From contig JAIWNF010000037.1 in NCBI GenBank assembly GCA_025093555.1, forward strand, positions 472,401 through 536,400: a DNA stretch of 64,000 nt. Direction: 5' to 3'. The stretch comes from Circinella umbellata. Its lineage: Eukaryota > Mucoromycota > Mucoromycetes > Mucorales > Lichtheimiaceae. A program made the translations under genes and the position numbers. Of the stretch, positions 27,244 through 37,941 are shown piece after piece. The notes under the pieces were generated by a model. That model made no database searches and was not told the DNA's origin. It saw only the letters and a program-made list of their open reading frames with translations. Within the stretch, counting starts at the first letter, position 1, and the number at the start of each line of letters is the position of its first letter.

Positions 27244-27429
27244 AGTGCCAAAGGAAAAAAAAAAAGAAGTGGGAAAAAAAGGATGATTGAAATTCGGAGC
27301 AGAAAAGAAAAAGTTCAAAAAATATATATAGTGAATTGGCTTTAGGCACGTGTCTGCCCCCTCCCCCTTTTTTTTCCTTTCCCTTACTTGATTACCTTCA
27401 TATTTTTGTCCCATCACGACCTATGACCC
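27244..27429. promoter_or_regulatory. Compact bidirectional promoter, Tcp11-like / ketohexokinase-like
   Basis: 186 bp between divergent starts, with a long C/T tract around 27,357-27,385 and A-runs. It must serve both genes. Confidence 0.5.
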
Positions 27430-29019
27430 ATGGCACATTCCAAATCGATCGATAACTTAATGAATTCATTCCCTTCGTATACAGCCACTATGACAACAAA
27501 TCACCCGGCTAATGTACTTCTTGTTGGACAAATATACTTGGATACTATACTTGACGTGGACCACTTTCCGCATGAAGATCACAAATTACGAGCTTTAAAC
27601 AGGGAGCAACGTCTTGGTGGCAATATAGGGAATACAAGCGAGGTTTTGGCACAATTCCATCACACCAGCGTATATGTTATGTCTGCTATTGGCCCTAAAG
27701 AATCGTCAAGGTTTGTTTTGCTCCATGATAAGATTAATACTTCTTACTACTATCAATATTAATAATAATTACCATATTAAAATAAATACATTGCTTACAA
27801 GTTCCACATATGGATGGGACTGTTACTGAACATTTAATTTAATCCAAAAGGGAAATGATGACACAGCTCGAGAACAAAGGTATCAAAACATCCACATGCA
27901 TAGTTCGCAAATCCCCTACGCCTTCGTCCTACATTATTCAAAGTAGGGCAACGGGCTCCAGAACAATTATTTCGAACACAACGTAAGTGTGTATTATATT
28001 GTGTATACAAAGATTATTCTGATGTTATATATATTATGTCACTCTCTTAAACCAAAATTCTATTGTTTATCTTTTTTGGTGATTGATAAAAATGGTAAAT
28101 ACGTTTAATAAAACAAGGATCGAAGACATTACTCGAGATGAATTTGCAAGAAAATTTGAGGCTGAAAAATTTACTGAAACACCCATTTCTGGATCGGAGA
28201 GAAAAGTGCCTTTTCAGTGGATACATTTCGAAGGTCGTAATGTGGAACAGGCAGTGCAACAAATTAACTGGATTGATGATACAGCACGGCGTGAAGGGTG
28301 GCGTTCAGCCCTTACAATCTCGGTTGAGTTGGAGAAACCAGATCGAGAACATATTGACTTGCTCATGAACATTGTAATTTAGATGTTATTTGTGAATTAT
28401 TTATTGGTTAAATGTAATATTAGGTTAACTTCATTAATGTTCCATTCTATATCAGGGAGACGTAGTATTCTTTTCAAAATTATTTGCTGAACGCCGTGGA
28501 TACAACCATCCGGTAGATTTCTTGAGGGCAATGCGATTGCATTGTAAATTACGGTATATATAGTCTCTCTTTTCTCTTTTTCTTTTTTTTTGACGCTTAC
28601 GCTATCTTTTTTTCGTCTTTTTTTAAAGTATTATATATGATATTGAGAAAAAAAGTTGTTATCATGTTATAATATTCTTTAAATAAAGGGCAGCGCTATA
28701 TTGTACGTGGGGGTCGGATGGAGCAGCCTGCTTACAGCCTAGTGGAGAAGAAATTCACGCGGCAGCTCCTCAATTATCTCAGGTCAGGGATTCGGTAGGT
28801 GCAGGTGATACCTTTATTGGAGGTGTTATAGCGACGTTGCTACAAGGAATGTCTTATTTGTCCTCTTTGGAATTTGCTTGCAAATTAGCAACTTGTAAAG
28901 TGGCACAGCAAGGCTTTGATGGACTGGCTGAAGCAATGACAATCAAGAACAAGAACAATTTAATGTCATGTGCTAATACCACCGGCTCAACCAACATCTG
29001 TGTTTCGAAAACGGAGTGA
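27430..29019 (+). CDS. PfkB-family sugar kinase, ketohexokinase-like
   Basis: Phosphorylates a small carbohydrate with ATP; the closest resemblance I can see is to ketohexokinase (fructose to fructose-1-phosphate). Five exons (27430-27710, 27851-27983, 28118-28373, 28457-28553, 28689-29019) add to 1,098 nt, or 365 residues, all in phase. PfkB signature 1 region is RLGGNIGNTSEVLAQF near the N-terminus. IHFEGRNVEQAVQQINWID and SVELEKPDREHIDLLMNIGD match the ketohexokinase type, and signature 2 is DSVGAGDTFIGGVIATLLQG with the catalytic Asp in GAGD. The C-terminal block AQQGFDGLAEAM is also characteristic. An in-frame second ATG at 27490 is an alternative start. Substrate identity is inference from similarity of these blocks. 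Confidence 0.87.
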
Positions 29020-29311
29020 CTGATTATTGAAAAAAATGAAACCAAATATGCAATTAATGGCTGTTTTCCAGTTTTTGTTTTTCTCCTCTATATGCTTGTA
29101 CTTGAATGTCTAAATCGAAATGAGCTATATTCGAATATAATGAAGTTGACTTGAAATTTTACTAGTGCTATACACGTTTAATATGTTTCACGTCATCTTT
29201 ACTCGTATTATTAATGGAACGATATGCATAGTGTCGGCTTACAAACTGACCAATCATATTCAAACTTACCAATATTAATAGTCATACCTGAAAATATAAC
29301 AATTACACTAC

Positions 29312-31031
29312 TACAGTATTTAACTTGGTTTTCGGACCTTTTCATTTTTTTTTGGACATAATCAAATTTTATTTCAGACATGCTCAATTTCATTTTCAGA
29401 CCTTTTGTATTTTTTTTCGGAAAAGGTCTATCTTAATTTCAGACTATATCTTTATTGATTTCAGACATTAAAAATGCTTTACTTTAAACGAAGCTCTTTT
29501 TCAAGACATCTATCCCAGTATGTTTCAGCATGTCTTATCCAACCATTACAATCTTCGACAGTAACTTGAAGACATGCCTCGGCAATACGTGGTGTAAGGG
29601 TATCTCTTTCGTCAAGTGGGTTTCTTCTGATGAGCTTTTTCATCTTCGACCAGCATTCTTCTATAGGGTTCAGAAATGGAGAATAAGGTGGCATAAACAA
29701 TGGTTTATAGCCTCTTCTGGTTATCACATCAGTCACAAACTGAGAATGGTGAATTCTGCAGTTATCTAAAACAATAAACATTCCCTTTTTATCATGTTTC
29801 TCCAAGGTATCCATGACAGCATCCATAAATTTCACAATATGGTATGCAGTTGTACCTTTTGGAAGTTTTTTAGGCTTATCTACATCCTGACTCTTGGCCT
29901 TTCTTTTCTTGTTTGCAGGCTGGGAGAACTCTTTTTCAACTTTGGCCACATCACTTTTTTTCAATGGTTCAACTTTAGAGAAGTTAATCACACCAAATGG
30001 AGATATACACCCGATGATGCTTATGTTTACACCTTTCTGTGTATGTACTTGAACCACTGCTGGGTCACCTTTTTTTGACCATGCACGTCCTCTAATCATT
30101 TGGGTATGAAACCCAGCTTCATCGACAAACACACAGTTAGTTTTGAAATCCACTCCATTTGCTTTCCACTGTGTAATAATATCAAAGCGAAGCTGAAGAG
30201 TCCTAGGTGAATCCCTTTCTGCTGTATATTTTGTTGCTTGCTTCAAAGATAATGCACACTTCTCTCGAATATGCTTATAGAGACCAGGAATTGAAATTTC
30301 AAGCCCGGGAAATGCTTCACAAAGTTGAATTCTCGCCTGTTCAAGCACTATAGAAGGGTTTTGATCGAAAAGCTGAATCAAAAATTCCGAGTGAGTTGGA
30401 TAAAGCTTTTTTGCTTTGTTCTGAGGCTTTCTTGGATTATTTCCAGGTAGAACCGTCCCATCACTTGAATTGAATTCATTAATTAGCTCATATGCAGTAC
30501 TTCTAGGTATACCACATTGAGCAGCAGCTTTTGGAATGGACAATCCTTCTTCTTGTTTCAAGCGTATAAATCGTTCTATTTGGTCTTGTCCATATTTTTT
30601 GTACCTCTTTACATTATGAATAGATAGAACTTGTATTTCTTCAGAAATACAATTGACAGTTTCGATCATTCGTTCATTTTCTGCTTCCTTCATGTCATCG
30701 AAATTAACAATCATTTCAATGTTTCCATACTCAATGGCAGTACTTTCGAAATCCATCTCATCGTTACTGTCGGCATAACCGTAAGCATCAGTTTCTGGTT
30801 GGTAGTTAATAAAGTCCATAGTTGTTCTTTCAAGCTTAAAAAAAAGTTCTTTTAAGAAGGCCAGGAACAACTCTTGTCCCAAAAAATAAAGATATAGTCT
30901 GAAATTAAAATAGACTTTTTCCGAAAAAAAATACAAAAGGTCTGAAAATGAAATTGAGCATGTCTGAAATAAAATTTGATTATGTCCAAAAAAAAAATGA
31001 AAAGGTCCGAAAACCAAGTTAAAACACTGTA
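29312..31031. mobile_element. Tc1/mariner-superfamily DNA transposon, apparently complete
   Basis: The element body is 29314-31029 (1,716 bp), flanked on both sides by TA, the standard Tc1/mariner target duplication. The terminal inverted repeats are about 143 bp and nearly identical. The left starts CAGTATTTAACTTGG and the right, read inward, CAGTGTTTTAACTTGG; both then contain TTTTCGGACCTTTTCAT and TTTCAGACATGCTCAATTTC. The repeats are themselves built of a loosely repeated TTTCAGAC / TTTTCGGAC motif. It encodes one uninterrupted transposase. Confidence 0.93.
29479..30819 (-). CDS. Tc1/mariner transposase (DD34E)
   Basis: 446 residues from the ATG at 30819, which is chosen because it gives MDFINYQPETDAYG just inside the terminal repeat; the frame is open further upstream but into repeat sequence. 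An N-terminal helix-turn-helix region is seen in LSIPKAAAQCGIPRSTAYEL. The DDE core has the first Asp in CVFVDEAGFHTQM, the second in MFIVLDNCRIHHS and the Glu in PPYSPFLNPIEECWSKMKKL. Exactly 34 residues lie between the second Asp and the Glu. A Lys-rich insert (ANKKRKAKSQDVDKPKKLP) before the second Asp could be a nuclear localisation signal. No stops or frameshifts, so it is potentially functional. Confidence 0.92.
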   Translation of the reverse strand: MDFINYQPETDAYGYADSNDEMDFESTAIEYGNIEMIVNFDDMKEAENERMIETVNCISEEIQVLSIHNVKRYKKYGQDQIERFIRLKQEEGLSIPKAAAQCGIPRSTAYELINEFNSSDGTVLPGNNPRKPQNKAKKLYPTHSEFLIQLFDQNPSIVLEQARIQLCEAFPGLEISIPGLYKHIREKCALSLKQATKYTAERDSPRTLQLRFDIITQWKANGVDFKTNCVFVDEAGFHTQMIRGRAWSKKGDPAVVQVHTQKGVNISIIGCISPFGVINFSKVEPLKKSDVAKVEKEFSQPANKKRKAKSQDVDKPKKLPKGTTAYHIVKFMDAVMDTLEKHDKKGMFIVLDNCRIHHSQFVTDVITRRGYKPLFMPPYSPFLNPIEECWSKMKKLIRRNPLDERDTLTPRIAEACLQVTVEDCNGWIRHAETYWDRCLEKELRLK

Positions 31032-31470
31032 ACATCAATACTGTATAAGACTATATAAACCCTTTTTTATAATTATAATAAATAAATCATTATTCTTTAT
31101 TACGATCATAATCATATACTTTATATTTTACATTATGAACCTATACGTATTTTACATTTGGTAGAGAAGCTAGTGCTGCTAATCCAATTACTACCTCCAT
31201 AGCTGCCAATAGCTCTACTTCGGCTATTCCTGAATTGACAGTCTCTGAAGTGTCTTCTTAAACTGCTCATAATGCCTCACCTCGTTCTTGTCAGTGTGTT
31301 ATTCCTGTTTATGTTAAATTCCGTTCTCTATATATATTGGCAGGTTCTACTCAATTGACTGCTTTTCAACAACCTTCTCTTCGTGCTCCCACTGATCAAA
31401 ATCTGCTCCATACTTCCACAATATGCAAAGTCTCAATGCTACTCTATGTTTTTTTATGTATTTTATTGTA
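31032..31470 (+). pseudogene. LTR-retrotransposon relic: LTR 3' end, primer-binding site and decayed gag
   Basis: A TATA-like ACTATATAAACCC (about 31052) is followed by an LTR-type end TTTTACA at 31156 and then TTTGGTAGAGAAGC, nearly the same tract that follows the 5' LTRs of the two Ty3 elements further on. A coding-like frame follows with one stop (EASAANPITTSIAANS ... TQLTAFQQPSLRAPTDQN). The Tc1 element above sits in or beside this LTR. No pol domains remain. Confidence 0.5.
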
Positions 31471-32570
31471 TTAGAGAATGGAAAAAGACCCCCCAGTTGT
31501 GGAGAATCGGTTAAAAAAGGTTGGAGATTAAGAAAGATATGTCTGGTAAGAATTCTTTAGGAGAGTAGAAAAGATAAAAGAGAAAAAAAAAAGAAAGAAA
31601 ATATCTAGTTGTCTAGTGGGATTCTACAGCTTGAACCTCTTCATTATCCCTGATCCTCCTTTAAAAAAATGGATTTTGTGGTCAATAATATTTACAATAC
31701 TGCCTGCGCAGAAAGGTGCACGATCGAATATATCTAATTTCAATGGTGACACCAAATAGTGTGAATAGTGAGACTGATAATTGTGTGTGAGAGTGGTGTG
31801 TGTGTTCGTTGTGGTGGATGAAGAGCAGTGATAAAATGAAACAGTTTTTCTGACTGTTGTGGCGTTGAACAATAATAGGTTATACACGATGTTTAAATGA
31901 CCAATCGAAGAAAAAATGTCTCTCGATTTCCAGTGCAGCATTACAATGGCGGCAAATAAGCAAAGCTGCCTGAGTAGGTATATGAGAGTCTGCCAGGTAT
32001 ATGGTTGGTAAGTAGGCGCCGCCAGACCATACTTGTATTATGAGGTATGATTGCATGAAGATATACCAGAATCATAACCAATTACGTTTCATTATGTAAT
32101 TTGATTGTTGGTGATGCATCCAATTCATAATATTCATAAAGATAGTCATTTGTCATTTTAAATATGAAGATACAGTGTATCTTCAATTATTATTATTTTT
32201 GGTATAAATTGTTTTTATTTATTAAGGAGATTGAGCCCCAATTTGGGTGTGGATAGAACTAGCTAAAGAAGGAAGGGGAGGTGTGGAAATAAAAGGGTAG
32301 TGTGATACAAGAGTTTGGTAATACTGATTAGTTAAGTGGTTATTTTCAAGGAGTGTCATATAGTCCTGGTTGAGATTGTGATATTCCTACCCACCATCAA
32401 AAATAAATAATAATAATATACACCGATCTAACTCAAACATAATAATATCGGTTACTTCTCTATTATACCATATTAAGCAAATCATACCAAATGAAACATA
32501 TAACAATAATAATATACCAATCATAATCATACACCAATAGTAATAATAATATAAAACATATCATATATCA
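31471..32570. other. AT-rich stretch with no recognised feature
   Basis: About 1.1 kb between the LTR relic and the second Tc1-like element. It includes a GT-rich patch near 31,790-31,810 and tandem ATA/ACCAAT motifs near 32,400-32,560. A 105-codon frame at 31941-31624 (-) shows no family signature. Confidence 0.5.
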
Positions 32571-34963
32571 ATATTGTTTTTTTCCTAAAGTTTCGCGGCC
32601 CATTTTTTTTTTAACTTCGCGCAATTTGAATTTCCAATTTCGCGCTTGAAAAAATTTCAGGTTTGTAGGTAGATGTTTTTTACTTCGCGCCACGTTTTTT
32701 TCAATTTTGCGCCCCTTTATTATCATCTTTGCGTCCTATTATTGTTAGTTTTGCGTCCTATAAGTTTCATCTTCGTGGCTATATAATAGTTTTCTCATTT
32801 GAGTTGTTGGGCCATTATCATATTTAAGTTGATAACAAAAAGCACAGTATATACCGTTACAGAAGAACAGAAAAAAGAGATAATAAAATCAATAACTACA
32901 GTATTCAATATACTAATATAATTAATAAAAAACTACAACATCTTCTCCTCTAAAATACATCGTGGAAAAAATGACTTAGAATGCGAAATCCATCCTTTAC
33001 AATCCATAGGAGTAACCAACTTGGCAGACTCAATGATACGTGGTGTTAATGTATTATCCTTTGTTAATAATTCACGTCGGACTCCTGCCTTTAATTTCGC
33101 CCAAAAAAGCTCAATAGGGTTTAAGAAGGGAGAATACGGAGGAAGATATAGCGCCTTAAAGCCTCTGCTCTCAATAGCTTCCTTTACTACCTTCGAGTTA
33201 TGGATTCGTGCATTGTCCATTACCAATGTCTTCCCATGCATATCATTCTTGTCAAGAATGTCCATAACAATTTCAATGAAATCCAAGAAATGCTTTGTTC
33301 TAGTTCCAACCTTTGCAGTGGTTTGCTCCTCTCCGTTTTCAAGCTTTCTTTTTTTTTGAACTAGTAACCAGTTGAGGTCTTCGTAAAGATAAATTAACTA
33401 CCCCTTCGGCAGCAATAGCACCTAGTATTGTGATATTCACACCACGGTTATTAGACACTTTCGCCTTGGCAGGAGTACCTCGAATGGATCGACCGAATGT
33501 TTGTTGCATGTGGAAATTAAAGCTGGCTTCATCGATAAAAACACAAGAGTCAAAATCAATATTCTCCTTTTCAACATGCAATACCCAGTTCAATCGTTTG
33601 GTAATGGTGTCTTTGGAAGTTCGGGCTTCTGATACCTTTTCAAGCTTTTTCATAGTTAAGCCGCAATGAATTACTAGATGCTTTTGCAGGCTGCTTTGTG
33701 TGATGATGATCTTGTAATTTTCAAAAATCATCTGTTGTGCTTGTTTGATAGTGGCCACTGGGTTCTCTTCATAAAAATCTTGAAGAGCTACAGTGTGCTC
33801 CTTCGTTAGTTTTGGTGGTGGGCCTGGTGATTTACCATGTTGACTTGGTAGATAAGGCTTTCCATCGCGAAAGCGGGCATAATACTCCTGTGCTGTATGT
33901 TCAGGGATCAACAGAATACGACCAGCTGCTGCGCAATTCAAAGTTACATTTTGAATTAGATCGATAAGTTCAACAATCTTTTCATTGGTATACTTTCTGT
34001 ATCCTCCTATAAAAAAAAGTACATATACAAATAAGCTCAACCAGTATCAATATCCATTCACTGAACACTACTTTTAGACAACCTCTAGGATTTTTTACTT
34101 CTTTTGGATGATTTTTTCGAGGTCTTCCTCGCCCTTTCTTTACTCCATCGTCTTGAGCAAAAACCTTTGTAACTTGTGCCTTCTCGTCCACTGGAACGTT
34201 AATATCCACATCGTTTCCTGATACCTCATGCTTATATCTCGTATTAATATCTATACAATTAAATGTTAAGTTGTAGTGTTATATTTTTTTTTTTACCTTT
34301 TCAGAACTATTGGCTGTTTTGGTCATCGAAACAAGTGAACGTATTCCATCATTTCCCATATCAAATTCCGTGCACACAATTTGGTACGCATCAACAGTTT
34401 CAATAACTTCTTCCATCAGTTCTGTCTCCTGTTTTTCAGCAATTTCAATGTCGTCATGATCGAATGGGAGCTCAGAACTATAGAAGACTTCTTCCATCTC
34501 CATGGTTTTTTCATTAGAACGTAACATTGGTGTATAAGCAGAGTACATAATGTTATAACAATAAAGCAATTGGACAAGGTGAAATAAAAAAGTTTTCCCA
34601 CTGAAACGAGGCTTTCAAATAGCTTGCTTAAAAACAAGTACGTATGTGTTACTTTCGGTACACAGACTTCGATTATCTTTTCCTCTTTCTACTAACGCTT
34701 TTTATTATTCAGATAATGGAGTGGATAGAACGGCAAAAATGACTATGATAGAGCTCAAAAATGAAACTTATAAGGCGCAAACCTAATAATAATAGGACGC
34801 AAAGATGAAAATACGTAAAGGGACGCAAAATTGAAAAAAACGTGACGCGAAGTAAAAAACATCTACCTACAAACCTGAAATTTTTTCAAGCGCGAAATTG
34901 GAAATTCAAATTGGGCGAAGTTAAAAAAAAATGGGCCATGAAACTTTAGGAAAAAAACAATAT
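32571..34963. mobile_element. Tc1-like transposon with ~200-bp terminal inverted repeats
   Basis: The left repeat (32571 to about 32775) and the right repeat (about 34775 to 34963) are long imperfect inverted copies. They share TTTTTTTCCTAAAGTTTC, CAATTTGAATTTCCAATTTC, AAATTTCAGGTTTGTAGG and a run of TTCGCG / TTTGCG motifs. The outermost matching bases are ATATTG/CAATAT. The expected TA duplication is not clear at either end, so edges may be off by a few bases or mutated. It encodes a Tc1-type transposase with introns and one frameshift. Confidence 0.85.
32933..34527 (-). pseudogene. Tc1-like transposase, three exons, one-base frameshift in an A-tract
   Basis: Exon 1 (about 34527-34299) ends in TANSSEK; exon 2 (about 34252-34065) carries an AT-hook-like KKGRGRPRKNHPK; exon 3 begins GGYRKYTNEKIVELIDLI. 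Both introns have GT..AG ends (GTAAAA..TATAG and GTAGTG..TATAG). The first catalytic Asp is in CVFIDEASFNFHM, the second in TLVMDNARIHNSK and the Glu in PPYSPFLNPIELFWAKLK, with DD34E spacing. At about 33350-33359 a run of nine A residues (gene strand) puts the two halves in different frames; one A fewer would join them. This is either a disabling indel, a sequencing slip or slippage decoding. The protein is distinct from the transposase at 29.5-30.8 kb. Confidence 0.82.
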
Positions 34964-35250
34964 ACTGAAACTAAAACAACAAGTGAACCCATCATTGTAG
35001 GATAGGGAAATTATTACACTTCGGGGATTAATATTCCAAATTCCAAAAAATATACATTTCTTCTCCAAAAAATATATTTTTCAAAACTCCACTTTTTTCT
35101 AAAAAAAACTCCATCCCCATTGTTCAAATCATGTAAAAAGCTTCTATGCATGAATTCTCGAGTATATAAATCATAGCAACCGTTTAAATATGTATTTTTA
35201 ATCCATTTCTATATGTAGAAAATGATAAATGTATTGTAGTTGGGTATTGG
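34964..35250. other. Short AT-rich interval, nothing recognised
   Basis: About 290 bp between the Tc1-like element and the proposed 5' LTR. No open frame or repeat was seen. Confidence 0.45.
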
Positions 35251-35708
35251 TGTGACGTGAATTTGAACAGATCGACTTTTGTTCTCCTTCTACTCTACCC
35301 CTTTTTTATTTAGTATATAAGTAATGAGAAAATATTTTGAATAAAAGCAGCTCTCTTTCACACATCAAATTTTGCCTCAGGTTTTGGCTTGGTTTTGATT
35401 TAATAATACAAGGACAGTTATATCTGTATGTGATTAGTGATTAATCTCAAGGAAAGGAATATTGGATAAAAAGGAAACAATCAAATTAATGGATGGAAAG
35501 GATTTTATTATTATCTATAGTTTTATAAATTGGAATTGACTATATTGTAACACACAACCCATATAATATTATTTGTTTGCACCACTTATATTGGTATGTC
35601 ACCTCCCCCTCTTGTTTTGTATAATTTGTAATTAGCAATAGTTTCTTGCTTATTGTATGTGTATTGGCTATTTTTTTTAGTTATTTGCTTTAAGACCCGA
35701 TCTCAACA
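35251..35708 (+). repeat. Probable 5' LTR of Ty3 element 1, with TATA box
   Basis: Proposed limits are TGTGACGTGAATTTG at 35251 and CTCAACA ending at 35708 (458 bp), bounded as TG..CA. The 3' limit is well placed because the primer-binding tract starts immediately after. The 5' limit is a guess from the TG start and length. Inside are TAGTATATAAGTAATGAG near 35310 and a downstream C/T-rich initiator, fitting an LTR promoter. Confidence 0.55.
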
Positions 35709-35723
35709 TTTTGGTGGAGAAGC
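35709..35723 (+). promoter_or_regulatory. Primer-binding site of Ty3 element 1
   Basis: TTTTGGTGGAGAAGC lies directly after the LTR end; TGG would pair with the CCA tail of a primer tRNA. The same tract recurs at 31157 and 40585. Confidence 0.6.
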
Positions 35724-35843
35724 AGAGTAGCAAAAAAAAAACTTTTATTAATATTGCCAGTACATCGAAATAAAAAGCAAAAGAGAAGGTCTCCCACAAA
35801 TTTTCCTCTATTCGAAATTAACTTGACCCCTATATCACCAAGC

Positions 35844-36917
35844 ATGGCTGATTAACCTATTATCTCTACCCCTAGTCCAACAAATGTAATAGTACATATG
35901 GAAACAGCACGAGTCGAAGCTCCTAAGTTTTATGGAGACCCAGAAACGGAGGATCCCCTGGCTTTCCTGGGAAAGTTTAAGGATGCTGCAATTGCCAACA
36001 ACTGGTTATTAGACCAACGGAAATTAGCAATGATCGGGCTATCACTACAAAGTATTGCCAAGAGTTGGTTCCAAGATGAATTCATAGGTGATGATAGTAC
36101 TGCATTCGATGATCAATCCAATTCTTGTTTTGCATATCAATTTAAAAAGGAGTATCTTACCCCTCGATGGCAAGAAAGATACCGTATGGATTACCGGCAG
36201 CGTGTACAACTCCCTGGCAAAAAGGGGATTGAATACATTACCAATAAACTGGTCCTAGAAAAACGATGTGAACAAGGGGTCTTAGGAAAAATAGTAGAAA
36301 AGGACAAGGTTACAGATGTCATATCGGGGCTATGATTTGAATACCGTGATCAAGTCATGAATAATCCCCCTAATACGTTAGCCTCTCTCAGAAAATCAGT
36401 ACTTGCAATTGAGAAGAATATGGAGATGATTAAGCACACGGTAGGCATGGGACAATTACCACAGGGATCCTAGCCACATCCAGCAACTAGTTGGGCTCCT
36501 CATCATGAACCAGGAATGATAGCAGTGCATCATAATGCCTCACGTGGTTCATCGAACAGAACACCACGACGAAATGTAGAAGATGACATACACGACAGAA
36601 TCAAAAGTTATATGGCTACGGCTATAGATCGAATGGAATCAAAATTAAAAGAATACATAGGTAACACTTACCCGTATCAAGGCCACCCTAATCAAAGACA
36701 AAATGCCAACTGGACCTCACCCAAGGAAGAATTTGCATGTTATAATTATAGAGGCGTTGGCCATATGGCAAAAGAATGTCCCCAACCTTGTCACGTCTGT
36801 AAAAGTGCAAATCATAACTCAGCATCATGTCTGCATTGTAAGAATCGTCAGACAACTAACCAAGGAATATCGGACCAAAAAGATAGGCCCTCGGATTTTC
36901 AGGTTGGCCACCAGTAA
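35844..36917 (+). pseudogene. Ty3 element 1 gag (capsid/nucleocapsid), decayed
   Basis: A gag-type capsid frame begins around 35844 and is open from 35898 as VEAPKFYGDPETEDPLAFLG. It continues through WFQDEFIGDD and KKEYLTPRWQERYRMDYR to a C-terminal zinc-knuckle region at about 36740-36830. In-frame stops are present at codon 4, at about 36333 (TGA) and at about 36471 (TAG). The first knuckle reads CYNYRGVGHMAKEC: the second zinc-binding Cys is Tyr, a TGT-to-TAT change. A second CHVCKSANHNSASC knuckle is intact. The copy is therefore dead as a gag donor. Confidence 0.8.
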
Positions 36918-37295
36918 AGACAGGTACTGTATGGCGGCTGAACCTAATAAACTAGAAAGCCCTGTTAATATTATTTAAGACATATACACAGTGGGTGACT
37001 CAGGTATGGTGACAAGACAACAAAGCAGGACCAGAAAGCATAGTCGAGAGGAGGACATACAAGAAATGCTGCAGGTGGACAATGTGAGGACCACCCACTA
37101 AGAGCACTATATTACAGATGAGCAATACTAAAAGCTGTTAGCCAACCTAGCCAAAGCACGCGAAGCCAAGGCGGCATACAAATTGGCGGATGAGGAGCCA
37201 CGAGCAAAAGGGGAAATACCTCCTTCATATCAATTACGTGCTACTCAACAATTCCCCTTGATCCTGGATGAAAATGAAAAGGTTCGGTAATATAA

Positions 37296-37941
37296 TGTTA
37301 CGTCCCGTTCGGATCGTAATTAATAAAATAAAAAGAAAATATAAGAAATTCCGAGTAAAAGACTCAAGGAATAAGGGAAGTTATATCAATAACTTATTCA
37401 ATAAAAAGAAAAATAAATAAAAGGGCGGTTTTTATAACCAGCAAATTCAACCGATCAAAATAGTCGGGAAAAGAGTTTATTTCAATAAAAATGAAAGAGA
37501 GTGAACTAATAGTTAATAGTTGTGAAAGGAAGAAACTATCCTTTTTATACTAATTATTTGACTATCTAACTCCTTAATTCGAATCTTGTTCCAGGTGAAA
37601 GTGAATACAGTTCCAGGTAAAATCGAATCCAATTCCAGGTAAAATCGAATCAAGTTCCAGGTAAAATCGAATCCAATTCCAGGTAAAATCGAATCAAGTT
37701 CCAGGTAAAATCGAATTCAGTTCCAGGTACGTATAGTTAATTCTTATTGGATAAAAGTGAAAATTATTATTGACTGTAAAACTTCTTGTATTTATTTTAA
37801 ATAAGAATATTTGTAATGTTGTGAAAATATTGAGATAAGACTGATAGTACTGATGGTAAAAATAATAATGATAATAATAATAATGATAAAATAAAATAAA
37901 ATAAAAAATAATAGAGGGGAAAGCCGAAAGGAGGGGTAACA
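37296..37941. repeat. Solo LTR inserted in Ty3 element 1 (4-bp target duplication ATAA)
   Basis: Begins TGTTAC and ends GTAACA (perfect 6-bp inverted ends, TG..CA). It is flanked by ATAA at 37292-37295 and ATAA at 37942-37945. Length is 646 bp, with no coding content. It contains a six-copy 22-bp tandem repeat. The retroviral-like protease/RT frame resumes right after it (KQALWDTQIYLPLPQ). This is the footprint of LTR-LTR recombination after an insertion younger than the host element. Confidence 0.85.
37591..37730. repeat. 22-bp tandem repeat, six copies plus a partial
   Basis: The unit is CCAGGTAAAATCGAATCCAA plus TT, with alternating variants ending CCAATT and CAAGTT, which suggests a 44-bp higher-order unit. 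It lies within the solo LTR. Confidence 0.92.

Noticed and set aside
29794..30078. Plus-strand frames opposite the Tc1 transposase
   Set aside because: They are antisense shadows of the transposase, whose DDE motifs are clear on the minus strand.
37591..37730. Regularly spaced repeats considered as a CRISPR-like array
   Set aside because: Units are directly adjacent 22-mers without unique spacers, inside an LTR in a eukaryote; a plain tandem repeat.
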